Shown piece by piece: positions 8,471 through 16,669 of a stretch of DNA of 64,000 bases (position 1 is the first letter of the stretch; each line of letters opens with the position of its first letter). The DNA is from Alphaproteobacteria bacterium. GTDB taxonomy: Bacteria; Pseudomonadota; Alphaproteobacteria; GCA-016699305. The stretch is taken from assembly GCA_016699305.1 (NCBI GenBank), contig CP064970.1, positions 186,001 through 250,000 on the forward strand. The letters run 5' to 3'. Position numbers and translations under genes: made by a program. A model generated the notes under the pieces. That model saw nothing but the letters and a program-made list of their open reading frames with translations, was not told where the DNA came from and ran no database searches.

Positions 8471-10381
8471 TTATTGATCCTGCACACTCCCCGTCAGCAA
8501 CCGATCTAACCGTGCCGAGAAAAGGGCGGCATCATGTGGGGGCAGGCCTTCCAGGATGCGGGCTTGATCCAGTAGCAGCCAGGCCGAGTCGGTCATGTGT
8601 TGATCCGCTTGGCCTTGCTGGGCGCGAGTCAGCATGGCTTGCACCAAGGGATGGCCGGGGTTGATCTCCAACACGCGCTTGACCGGGTCGGGCAATTGTT
8701 TGTGCATGCGCAGCAGTTTTTCAAGATGCATGTCCAGATCGCCGCCATCGGCCACCAGACAAGCCGCGCTTTCGGTCAGCCGCGCCGAGGCTCGCACGTC
8801 TTTGACGGCGTCCGACAAGGTGGCTTTCATCAGAGTCAACAAGGGGGCTAGATCGCGCGATGAATCGTCTTGCGCGGGGGCGGCTTCGTCGGTTTTCTTG
8901 TCATCACGCTTCGCGCCCGAGTCCATGTCCATTTTGACAAAATCCGCATCGCCGCGCGTGACCGAGCGGAACGGCTTGTCCTGGAAGGCTCCAACCATAC
9001 TGATCCAAAAATCGTCCACGGGATCCGTCAGCAAGGCAACCTCGATTCCCCGCGCGCGGAATCCCTCAATCTGCGGACTGCGCTTTAAGGTTTGCGCGTC
9101 GTCGCCCGTGATGAACCAGATGGCATCCTGTCCAGGCTTCATGCGCCCGATATAATCGGTCAGGGAAACCGGCTGGTCGGGCGAGGTGGTGGTGCGGAAT
9201 CGCAGCAGGCCCAAAAGCGTGTCGCGGTATTCGCCGCCCGTGTCGTCGTACAGACCTTCCTTTAGCACCGAGCCAAAATTGTCCCAGATATTTGCGTAGG
9301 TTTCCGGCTTGTCCTGGGCGCAGCGTTCTAATTCTTGCAGCGCGCGCCGAGTGATGGCACCGCGCAGACGGTGCAAGATGGGGTCCTCTTGCAGCATTTC
9401 ACGGCTGATATTGAGGGGGAGGTCCTCGCTGTCCACCACGCCGCGCAGGAAACGCAGCCAGGGAGGAATAAGGCCCTGCGCGGCCTCGGTGATGAACACG
9501 CGCTTGACATACAGCCGCACCCGATGGGCGCGCTTTGGATCGAACAGGTCCAAGGGGCGCGACGAAGGCACGAACAGCAAGGCCGTGTATTCCATGCGGC
9601 CTTCGGCGTGCCAATGGGCGGTCAGCGCCGGTTCGTCAAAGCTATGGGCCACATGGTGATAGAATTCGCGCAGGTCGTCTTCGCTGATCTCGGATTTGGG
9701 CCGCATCCAAAGCGCCTTGGCCCGATTGATCATCGGGGCCGTGTCGTCCTCGCCCAACAGGATCGGAACGGCGATATGGTCCGAGTAGGTATGGACGATG
9801 TGCTTGATGCGTTCCTCGGTCAGGAATTCATCGGCATTTTGCTTAAGGTATAAAGTGACGCATGTGCCGCGCGGCGATTGTTCGGCCTCGCTGACCACAA
9901 AATCGCTCTTACCGTCCGAACGCCAGCTCCATCCTTGCTCTTCGCCCGCGCGGCGGCTGGTCACCTCCACCATCTCGGCGACCATGAAGGCCGAATAGAA
10001 TCCAACGCCGAACTGTCCGATCAACGACAATGGGTTCGAAGCATCCGCCGCCCCCGCCGCCTTGTCGATGAAATCCGCCGTGCCGGAACGGGCGATGGTG
10101 CCCAGATTTTCGATCAGCTCGTCCCGGTTCATGCCGATGCCGTTGTCGATGACGCTCAGCGTCCGCGCCTTAGGGTCCACGGATATGCGGATACGGAACG
10201 CAGGATCGCTGTCCAGTAATTCGGGGCGGGTGAGGGCCTCATAGCGTAGCCGATCGCACGCATCCGCCGAATTCGAGATCAATTCGCGCAGAAAAACATC
10301 GCGGCCGCTGTACAAGGCGTTGGCGACAATGTCCAACAGCCGGGCGACCTCGGCTTGAAAGCAAAGCCGTTGTTCGGCCAT
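8471..10381 (-). CDS. htpG: Chaperone HtpG (Hsp90)
   Basis: Full-length bacterial Hsp90 of 636 residues that remodels client proteins in the cytoplasm by ATP-driven closure of a dimer. The GHKL ATPase motifs are complete: ELISNSADACDRLRYEAL (Asn/Asp for Mg-ATP), VIDNGIGMNRDEL, and the lid GQFGVGFYSAFMV. The middle domain (GVVDSEDLPLNISREMLQ) and C-terminal dimerisation region follow. The start at 10381 is preceded by AGAGGAG six to ten bases upstream. It is monocistronic, with a gap of 430 bp to the next gene. A heat-shock promoter is expected upstream, but I could not pick one with confidence. Confidence 0.97.
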   Translation of the reverse strand: MAEQRLCFQAEVARLLDIVANALYSGRDVFLRELISNSADACDRLRYEALTRPELLDSDPAFRIRISVDPKARTLSVIDNGIGMNRDELIENLGTIARSGTADFIDKAAGAADASNPLSLIGQFGVGFYSAFMVAEMVEVTSRRAGEEQGWSWRSDGKSDFVVSEAEQSPRGTCVTLYLKQNADEFLTEERIKHIVHTYSDHIAVPILLGEDDTAPMINRAKALWMRPKSEISEDDLREFYHHVAHSFDEPALTAHWHAEGRMEYTALLFVPSSRPLDLFDPKRAHRVRLYVKRVFITEAAQGLIPPWLRFLRGVVDSEDLPLNISREMLQEDPILHRLRGAITRRALQELERCAQDKPETYANIWDNFGSVLKEGLYDDTGGEYRDTLLGLLRFRTTTSPDQPVSLTDYIGRMKPGQDAIWFITGDDAQTLKRSPQIEGFRARGIEVALLTDPVDDFWISMVGAFQDKPFRSVTRGDADFVKMDMDSGAKRDDKKTDEAAPAQDDSSRDLAPLLTLMKATLSDAVKDVRASARLTESAACLVADGGDLDMHLEKLLRMHKQLPDPVKRVLEINPGHPLVQAMLTRAQQGQADQHMTDSAWLLLDQARILEGLPPHDAALFSARLDRLLTGSVQDQ

Positions 10382-10812
10382 GGTGATGCTCCTCTGTTCG
10401 AAACGTTAACAAGTGCGCGACCTTCAAAGTAAATCTGTTGGCCAGGTTGTCAACTCTTTGGTTGTTTTCTCAAATGTGGATAGAAATCAAGCCCATATTG
10501 CGCGACATTTTGTCACGCAGACAAAAGTCCAGTTTAACCATATCTTAACGCTGGAAGTAAACTCCTCGGCACTGTATAACGTTCTGACTTCGGTGTAGTC
10601 TGGTTCCGGAATGGATGGCGGCCAAATGTCTGCTGACTTCTCGTACGGACAGACACTGAAGACGGTATGGGCCGGTCGTTCTGCAGAGTGCGGATAAGGC
10701 TGGCAACGAATGAAACGGTGCGGAAATAAATGCCACTTCCATGCCTCATTGTCGAAAAACGGTGGATCTGACTGTCCTTGTCCGGTAACCATCAACGCAC
10801 GTGGAGGGAAGC
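10382..10812. other. Intergenic region htpG / hydrolase, no gene seen
   Basis: Divergent 431-bp spacer. A minus-strand frame (10487-10795) is open, but its composition (many Pro, Trp and Cys, no domain) and lack of a ribosome site argue against a gene. The region must hold the htpG promoter near 10400-10450 and that of the hydrolase near 10750-10800. No clear consensus or stem was found. Confidence 0.5.
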
Positions 10813-11478
10813 ATGCCTGATACGCTTTTTACGGGGCCAGCTGGCCGCCTAGAAGGTCGCTACAGCCCTGGTCGTTCTCCGATCGCTCCCATCGCGTTGG
10901 TGCTGCACGCCCATCCCCAATATGGCGGGACCATGAACACCAAGCTGGTCTACTCGCTGTTCAACAGCTTTGCTCAGCGTGATTTTGCCACGTTACGTTT
11001 CAACTTTCGTGGCGTTGGTCGCAGTCAGGGCAGTTATGACGGGGGCGAAGGCGAGCTTAGCGATGCGGCAGCGGCTCTAGATTGGCTGCAAACTGCCAAC
11101 CCCAATGCGCGTTCGGTATGGGTGGCGGGATTCTCGTTCGGCGCTTGGATTGCCATGCAGCTGCTGATGCGCCGTCCCGAGATCGACGGTTTTGTATCGG
11201 TTGCGCCGCCTGCTGGCCGTTTGGACTTTAACTTTCTGACTCCGTGTCCGGCCTCGGGGCTGATTGTACAAGGAGGCAGGGATGACATTGCCGAGGAGAC
11301 GTCCACGGCTGCCTTGGTACAGAAACTGTCTCGTCAAAAAGAAGTGATGATCGACTACCAGGTGATCCCCGAAGCGGGGCACTTTTTCAGCGATCATTTC
11401 CAGGATATGGAAAGCGCTGTGGGCGGCTATCTCGACCGCGTTTTGCGTATGCCTACCGCTCTGGCCGCCAGCGCCTGA
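10813..11478 (+). CDS. Alpha/beta hydrolase (COG2945-type)
   Basis: A 221-residue cytoplasmic alpha/beta hydrolase. HAHPQYGGTMNTK is the family's oxyanion loop, FNFRGVGRSQG a glycine-rich turn, GFSFGAW the nucleophile elbow (Ser), GGRDD the acid and AGHFF the catalytic His region. The spacing is that of the dienelactone-hydrolase-related COG2945 group. The start at 10813 is chosen because GGAGGG lies five bases upstream; the longer frame begins inside that ribosome site. No partner gene indicates the substrate. Confidence 0.85.
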   Translation: MPDTLFTGPAGRLEGRYSPGRSPIAPIALVLHAHPQYGGTMNTKLVYSLFNSFAQRDFATLRFNFRGVGRSQGSYDGGEGELSDAAAALDWLQTANPNARSVWVAGFSFGAWIAMQLLMRRPEIDGFVSVAPPAGRLDFNFLTPCPASGLIVQGGRDDIAEETSTAALVQKLSRQKEVMIDYQVIPEAGHFFSDHFQDMESAVGGYLDRVLRMPTALAASA

Positions 11479-11549
11479 CAACGGTGCCCTCTATGAAGGT
11501 GTTCAGCCCAATGAGCCGAGCATCTCCATAATGCGGGGTAAGGGGCGTT

Positions 11550-12674
11550 TTACGCTGCCATATGAATGACGCCGCCGGTCATAGGCTCGGGTACGCCGGT
11601 GGTCTCGGGTACGGAAAGCGGCAGATGGTTCACGCTGCGTACGGCCATCCAGGCAAAGGCCTCGGCCTCAAGGGCGTCGCCGTTCCAACCCAGAGTCTCC
11701 ACTGCCGCGACGGGCATGTCGCATGCGGTCGAAATCATCTCTGCCATATAGGCGTTATGCCTCCCGCCGCCCGTGACATAGAGCGCGCTTGGTCGTTGGG
11801 GCAGATGGCTCAGGCAGCGCCCGATTGCGCGCGCGCTGAAGGCGGTCAAGGTGGCGGCACCGTCTTCGGGTGACAGCGATTCCAGCCCTGGTGTATGCAA
11901 TTCATCGCGGTCCAAAGATTTGGGCGGCGCGCGGTGGAAATAAGGTTGATCCAGCCAAGTATTTAGTTGGTCGTGGTGAATTTTCCCTTGGCGCGCCAGC
12001 TGGCCGTTGCGGTCAAAGGGCATTCCTGTATGGCGCATGACCCAATCATCCAGCAAAGCGCCGCCAGGGCCGGAATCAAATCCCATGATGTCCCGCTCGC
12101 CCAATCCCAGCCATGTTACATTGGCGACGCCGCCGATATTCAAGATCGCTGCAGGTCGCCCCTGTTTGCCTAAACGCGCCTGGTGGTATAACGGCACAAG
12201 CGGTGCGCCTTGGCCGCCGGCGGCCACGTCATGCTGGCGGAACTGGTTGACCACGGCCAGGTTCAGATCCGCCGCTAATCGGTCGCCATCGCCAATCTGC
12301 CAGGTAAAACGGTGCGCGGGATCGTGCGCCAGCGTATGGCCGTGAAAGCCGACCAGGTCGATATCGGATGTGTCCAGTTTCATCTGGTCCAGCAAATGCC
12401 GCACGGCCTTTGCATGCAAATCGGTCAAATCTTGTTCGATTTCCGGAATTTGTTCTGTCTGCTTGCCACCTAGGCATGAGCGCAGGCGTTGGCGGAATGC
12501 GGCATCATAAGGAAGTGTGGCAAAGCCCAAAGGCTCGATCACCTCGCGCCCATCGGTACGGATGATCGCGGCATCCACGCCGTCCAGGGAAGTCCCGCTC
12601 ATCAGCCCCACAACGGTCACCAGAGGCTTCGCGTCATCGAGGCTCTTCACCTCGCGCTGTTTTTGTTGTTCCAT
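11550..12674 (-). CDS. anmK: Anhydro-N-acetylmuramic acid kinase
   Basis: A 374-residue sugar kinase that opens and phosphorylates 1,6-anhydro-MurNAc in peptidoglycan recycling. The hallmark N-terminus VGLMSGTSLDGVDAAI, the nucleotide-fold segment DLVGFHGHTLAHDP, ILNIGGVANVTWL, and FDSGPGGALLDDW are all present. The start at 12674 (MEQQKQ) has GGAGGG about nine bases upstream; the longer frame from 12728 would run into the hisS leader. It is divergent from hisS with 55 bp between start codons, so the two promoters must share this space. Confidence 0.95.
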   Translation of the reverse strand: MEQQKQREVKSLDDAKPLVTVVGLMSGTSLDGVDAAIIRTDGREVIEPLGFATLPYDAAFRQRLRSCLGGKQTEQIPEIEQDLTDLHAKAVRHLLDQMKLDTSDIDLVGFHGHTLAHDPAHRFTWQIGDGDRLAADLNLAVVNQFRQHDVAAGGQGAPLVPLYHQARLGKQGRPAAILNIGGVANVTWLGLGERDIMGFDSGPGGALLDDWVMRHTGMPFDRNGQLARQGKIHHDQLNTWLDQPYFHRAPPKSLDRDELHTPGLESLSPEDGAATLTAFSARAIGRCLSHLPQRPSALYVTGGGRHNAYMAEMISTACDMPVAAVETLGWNGDALEAEAFAWMAVRSVNHLPLSVPETTGVPEPMTGGVIHMAA

Positions 12675-12729
12675 GTCTCCGGCCCTCCCTGGCGAGTGGC
12701 AGACGAATATTCGGGAAGGATATACCAAA

Positions 12730-14100
12730 ATGGATCAGAACCCAACACTTCAACGTGTAACCCCGCGTTTGCCGTCAGGGACGTTAGAGCTGCTGCCGCG
12801 TCAGCAAATTGCCTTTCAACATCTGATGGATACCATCCGATGCGGCTATGAACGCTTTGGCTTTCTGCCGATTGAAACGCCGGTTTTCGAATTGACCGAT
12901 GTGCTGCTGACCAAGTCCGGCGGCGAGACGGAAAAGCAGGTCTATTTCGTGCAGTCCACGGGATCCTTGAAGCAGGGAGACACGCCGGATATGGCGCTGC
13001 GTTTTGACCTGACCGTGCCGCTTGCGCGTTATGTGGCACAGCATGAGCGTGAATTGAACTTTCCCTTTCGGCGCTATCAGATGCAGCGCGTCTATCGCGG
13101 CGAGCGGGCGCAAAAAGGGCGCGAGCGTGAATTCTATCAATGTGACATCGACATCATCGGCAAGGATCATCTGGATATCGGCTTTGACTCGGAGCCGCCC
13201 GCCATCATCAACCATATCTTTGGCGAGTTGGGCGTGGGCGATTTCGTCATCAGCTATAACAATCGCAAACTGCTGAAAGGCCTTCTTTCGTCATTGGATG
13301 TGCCCGAAGGCGAGGCGCAGACCTTGGCCCTGCGCGAGGTGGACAAGCTGGATAAGTTAAGCCCGGATGTTGTGTCTGAAAACCTTGCCAAACTGGGCAT
13401 GGCCGAGGCCGCGCGGTCGCGGTTGCTGGAGTTGATGAGCATCCGTTCGGGCACGTCCGATGCCTTAGCCGCCTTACGCGCATGGAAATCCGACCATCCG
13501 CTTTTTGTGACCGGCGTGCAAGAAGTGGAACGTGTGGCGGCGGACCTAAAGGCCATGGGTGTCAGCGAGGATCGCGCGCGGTTGAACCTGTCCATTGTGC
13601 GCGGCTTGGACTATTACACCGGCACGGTCTATGAAACCCACATCAAGGGCCACGAGAATTTCGGCAGCGTCTGCTCGGGTGGACGTTATGACGATCTGGC
13701 CAGCCACTACACCAAATCAACCTTACCGGGCGTGGGCATATCGATCGGCGCGACACGTTTGTTTGAACAGATGATGGAAGCGGGACTTGTCGGCGCGGCG
13801 GACAGCACGGTCCAGGTGCTGGTGGCGCGTTTGGACGAGGGCTTGGCCTCGGATTATCTGTCTATCGCCACGGCTTTGCGCAAACAAGGCGTCAACACGG
13901 AAGCATGGCTACAGCCCGGCGCCAAGATGGACAAGCAAATGCGCTATGCCGATAAGGCGGGCATCCGCTTTGTCGTGATGATGGGCGCGAATGAGAAAGC
14001 CTCAGGTCAGGCGACGTTTAAGGATATGCGCAGCGGCGTGCAACAGACTGTCTCTGCCGGCGATCTGGCCGCGCATATTGCGGGGGCGCTGCGGTCTTGA
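12730..14100 (+). CDS. hisS: Histidine--tRNA ligase
   Basis: Class II aminoacyl-tRNA synthetase of 456 residues. Motif 2 (RRYQMQRVYRGERAQKGREREFYQCDIDIIG), the histidine-specific segments RGLDYYTGTVYE and SGGRYDDL, and motif 3 GVGISIGATRL are all present, followed by the anticodon-binding domain. The ATG at 12730 is preceded by AAGGA with good spacing. The long upstream frame on this strand is antisense to anmK and is discarded. Its TGA stop overlaps the TTG start of prmC, so the two are probably cotranscribed. Confidence 0.97.
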   Translation: MDQNPTLQRVTPRLPSGTLELLPRQQIAFQHLMDTIRCGYERFGFLPIETPVFELTDVLLTKSGGETEKQVYFVQSTGSLKQGDTPDMALRFDLTVPLARYVAQHERELNFPFRRYQMQRVYRGERAQKGREREFYQCDIDIIGKDHLDIGFDSEPPAIINHIFGELGVGDFVISYNNRKLLKGLLSSLDVPEGEAQTLALREVDKLDKLSPDVVSENLAKLGMAEAARSRLLELMSIRSGTSDALAALRAWKSDHPLFVTGVQEVERVAADLKAMGVSEDRARLNLSIVRGLDYYTGTVYETHIKGHENFGSVCSGGRYDDLASHYTKSTLPGVGISIGATRLFEQMMEAGLVGAADSTVQVLVARLDEGLASDYLSIATALRKQGVNTEAWLQPGAKMDKQMRYADKAGIRFVVMMGANEKASGQATFKDMRSGVQQTVSAGDLAAHIAGALRS

Positions 14101-15191
14101 ACGCCGATGGTACGACCTTATCTGCGGTATTGGCCAAAGCGCGGGCGACATTAAAGGCCGCCGGGATTCCCGATCCGCAATTGGATTCGCGTATCCTGGC
14201 CGCCGCCGCCTTGGGCTTGGAGTCGGGCCAAACGGCCCTGCATGGCAATATGTTATTGAGTGAATCTCAACAGCAACGCATCGCGCGTTTGGTGGATCGC
14301 CGCTTGGCTCATGAACCGGTCGATCGCATCTTGGGCCGCCGCGCGTTTTGGACATTGGATCTGCGTTTGAACCAAGACACATTGTCGCCGCGCCCGGATA
14401 GCGAGTCTTTGGTGGAAGCTGTTCTTGGCGAATTGTCCGCGCATGACGCGCCTTTGCGTTTGCTGGATATCGGCACCGGCTCGGGGTGTCTGCTGCTGGC
14501 TTTGCTGTCCGAGATTCCCCTTGGCTGGGGGCTGGGTGTGGATATCGCTCCCGGCGCGGCGGCCATGGCGCGCTTGAATGCTCGGCTGAGCGGCTTGTCG
14601 GACCGGTGCGCCTTTGCGGTCATGGATGGTCATTCAGGGCTGGCCAAGCTCGCTCGGTTTGATGTGATCCTGTTCAATCCACCTTATATTCCCCGGGCCG
14701 ATGTGGCGCGGTTGGCCCCCGAAGTGCGCGGACATGATCCGCATCAAGCATTGGTGGGTGGTTCCGATGGATTGATGTTTTATCGTCGTTGGATTAAATC
14801 GGCCCGCGCTTTGCTTGAACCTGGTGGCCTATTGGCGCTTGAGATCGGCCAAGGTCAGGCGGCGGCGGTCACGAATATCCTGCGCTTGAATGGATATGCG
14901 GTGCGCGTGCGTCAACGCGATCTTGCGGGAATAACGCGCTGTCTTTTAGCCCGGCTTAGGGGGCCGTCCCACCCAGCGCGACCGACATCCCCGCAGGGAA
15001 AGCCTGCAGCCAAGCGACCAGGATCAACGGTATCGTCACAGTCATCATCACCAGTCCTAACCAAACCTGGGCAGGCAGGGCCAGGAAGAAAACCTGAATC
15101 TGCGGAATCAGCCGAGCGATCACGCCAAAGCCGACATACAGCACCGTCATCAAGATCAAAAAAGGCGCGGCCAATTCGCAGCCCAGCATAA
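14097..15191 (+). CDS. prmC: Release-factor glutamine methyltransferase PrmC with aberrant C-terminal extension
   Basis: Methylates the GGQ glutamine of peptide release factors using S-adenosylmethionine. The SAM motif LLDIGTGSGCLLLALL and the catalytic FNPPYIPR are intact. The family's usual end (RDLAGITRCLLARL) occurs near residue 286. The frame then continues for another 78 residues of low-complexity Ser/Pro/Arg sequence that is simply the antisense of the fliR 3' end. A TAG lies at 14957-14959 in another frame, so a single-base change near the natural stop would explain the extension. The start is TTG at 14097, overlapping the hisS stop. Catalytic domain sure; the tail is probably non-functional. 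Confidence 0.9.
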   Translation: MNADGTTLSAVLAKARATLKAAGIPDPQLDSRILAAAALGLESGQTALHGNMLLSESQQQRIARLVDRRLAHEPVDRILGRRAFWTLDLRLNQDTLSPRPDSESLVEAVLGELSAHDAPLRLLDIGTGSGCLLLALLSEIPLGWGLGVDIAPGAAAMARLNARLSGLSDRCAFAVMDGHSGLAKLARFDVILFNPPYIPRADVARLAPEVRGHDPHQALVGGSDGLMFYRRWIKSARALLEPGGLLALEIGQGQAAAVTNILRLNGYAVRVRQRDLAGITRCLLARLRGPSHPARPTSPQGKPAAKRPGSTVSSQSSSPVLTKPGQAGPGRKPESAESAERSRQSRHTAPSSRSKKARPIRSPA

Positions 15192-15747
15192 AGGTTTGTC
15201 CGACCAACCGGGCTAGACCCAGGCTGAATTCCCCAACTGGCAGGGCGGCTCCGGGCTTAAGCGTGGTGTAGCTGTCCGCCAAGGCGCGCAGCATCATGTG
15301 GTGCAGGTCTGCCGCCATGAACAACAACACGCCCGCCATACCGATGATGGCAGCCGGGGGCGAACCTTGACCGGCCATGGCCGGGTTGAAGATCGCCGCG
15401 CTATTTAAGCCCACTTGGTAGGCGATGACATTACCCGCCGTATCAAGAGCCGAGAGCATGATTCGCGCCAAAGTGCCGATGAATATCCCGATCAAGCATT
15501 CGCCCACGATCAAAGCCGTTAGCTCCGCCAACCCTTCGGGTTGAGGGGGCAACACGCCGCGCAGCGGCGGCATCATGAGAACCACGAGTGACAAGGCCAC
15601 CAATAGGCGTATGCGCACCGGCACAAAAACCTGGCCAATGCCAGGCATGACCATCAGCATGGATCCGAGACGCGCGAACAGAAGCAGAGAGGGAAAGACC
15701 TGTTGCCCCATCATTTGGGCAGGATCGAAGGTCAGCAGGGAATTCAT
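14956..15747 (-). CDS. fliR: Flagellar biosynthesis protein FliR
   Basis: Export-gate membrane protein of 263 residues, part of the FliPQR complex through which flagellar subunits leave the cytoplasm. Six hydrophobic segments are visible, with the typical N-terminus (VFPSLLLFARLGSMLMVMPGIG) and the conserved central ALDTAGNVIAYQVGLNSAAIFNP. It follows fliQ by five bases in the same direction, so they form one transcript. The 3' 236 bp are antisense to the extended prmC reading frame. flhB, commonly next to fliR, is not here. Confidence 0.94.
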   Translation of the reverse strand: MNSLLTFDPAQMMGQQVFPSLLLFARLGSMLMVMPGIGQVFVPVRIRLLVALSLVVLMMPPLRGVLPPQPEGLAELTALIVGECLIGIFIGTLARIMLSALDTAGNVIAYQVGLNSAAIFNPAMAGQGSPPAAIIGMAGVLLFMAADLHHMMLRALADSYTTLKPGAALPVGEFSLGLARLVGQTFMLGCELAAPFLILMTVLYVGFGVIARLIPQIQVFFLALPAQVWLGLVMMTVTIPLILVAWLQAFPAGMSVALGGTAP

Positions 15748-15752
15748 GACTC

Positions 15753-16019
15753 TTAGCCGCCGGTGATCATACGCTCGGCCAAAGCGTGCGTGAAATCGCT
15801 AAGCGTGGCCAGCATATAGGGCAGCATCAGCAACGCGCCGCCGAAGATGGCGATCATCTTGGGCACGAAGGAAACGGTCATTTCTTGAATCTGGGTCAGC
15901 GTCTGGAGAATGGAAATCAGCGTGCCGATCACCAGCCCCAGCAACATCAAGGGTCCGCCCAATTTAGCCGAGACGATCAGCGTCTCGCGGCATAAGGCAA
16001 TCACTTCACCTTCATTCAT
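15753..16019 (-). CDS. fliQ: Flagellar biosynthesis protein FliQ
   Basis: An 88-residue protein with two transmembrane helices, the smallest component of the flagellar export gate. The sequence ALCRETLIVSAKLGGPLMLLGLVIGTLISILQTLTQIQEMTVSFVPKM is the family hallmark across both helices. It lies just upstream of fliR. No other flagellar genes occur in the window, so the rest of the apparatus is elsewhere. Confidence 0.95.
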   Translation of the reverse strand: MNEGEVIALCRETLIVSAKLGGPLMLLGLVIGTLISILQTLTQIQEMTVSFVPKMIAIFGGALLMLPYMLATLSDFTHALAERMITGG

Positions 16020-16096
16020 GGCGACGTCCGTTCATTGCTGCTTTCCCACAGATAAGGAAAGAGCCGATATCCTTAAACAAACGCTAATGCGCCGTT

Positions 16097-16516
16097 TTAG
16101 CCACCCATATCATTTTGCAGGCGTGTAATGTGATGCCGCGGCCCGGAGACATTCATCTGACTGCCCAGGAATTCCACGCGGATGCGGTCGGCGAATAGGC
16201 CAGCCTTTAATGTCGGTTTGAAGGTCATCATATGCTGCATGCGCGTCTCGACGCGATACCCCATGCGACCCAATAGTAATTGCAGGTGCAAGGATGGGTC
16301 TCCCGGCTGTCCCGAGGAACCGAGTGATAAAGCATATTCCTGTGCGTGATAGCCGATGCCCACGCCAAAGACCAGGCCAACCATGATGCCGATGACGATT
16401 GCTGTAGTGGGCGGCACATTGGTGATCCTCCAATAGATCATTCCAAAGGTCAGAGCGCTGCCCAAGCCTATCAAGAGCATAATTTGAAGAAAGCTTCTGC
16501 CGCTTAGGTTATTCAT
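16097..16516 (-). CDS. Small membrane protein, unknown function
   Basis: A 139-residue protein with two N-terminal transmembrane helices (residues about 10-27 and 37-56) and a soluble C-terminal domain of about 75 residues (GRMGYRVETRMQHMMTFKPTLKAGLFADRIRVEFLGSQMNVSGPRHHITRLQNDM). The start at 16516 has AGGAG about eight bases upstream, which supports real translation. The soluble part has alternating strands resembling a small membrane-peripheral sensor or stability domain. No family recognised. It precedes fliQR on the same strand with a 77-bp gap. Confidence 0.65.
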   Translation of the reverse strand: MNNLSGRSFLQIMLLIGLGSALTFGMIYWRITNVPPTTAIVIGIMVGLVFGVGIGYHAQEYALSLGSSGQPGDPSLHLQLLLGRMGYRVETRMQHMMTFKPTLKAGLFADRIRVEFLGSQMNVSGPRHHITRLQNDMGG

Positions 16517-16669
16517 ACAGCCACTCCTGTCCGAGGATATCCCTGGTCTTTCTCATGCTTTTAACTAAGAAACCTTTCATAATCGTCAAGAAGACAAGTT
16601 AAATCTCGTTGCAAATACGGCCATATCTCCGGTTGACCCGCTCGCCATCAGACGCCATGATGCGCCGCC

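Noticed and set aside
10487..10795. A 102-codon minus-strand frame between htpG and the hydrolase gene
   Set aside because: Unnatural composition with many Trp, Pro and Cys and no ribosome site.
12517..12729. The upstream extension of the hisS reading frame
   Set aside because: It is antisense to anmK. The ATG at 12730 with AAGGA gives the standard N-terminus.
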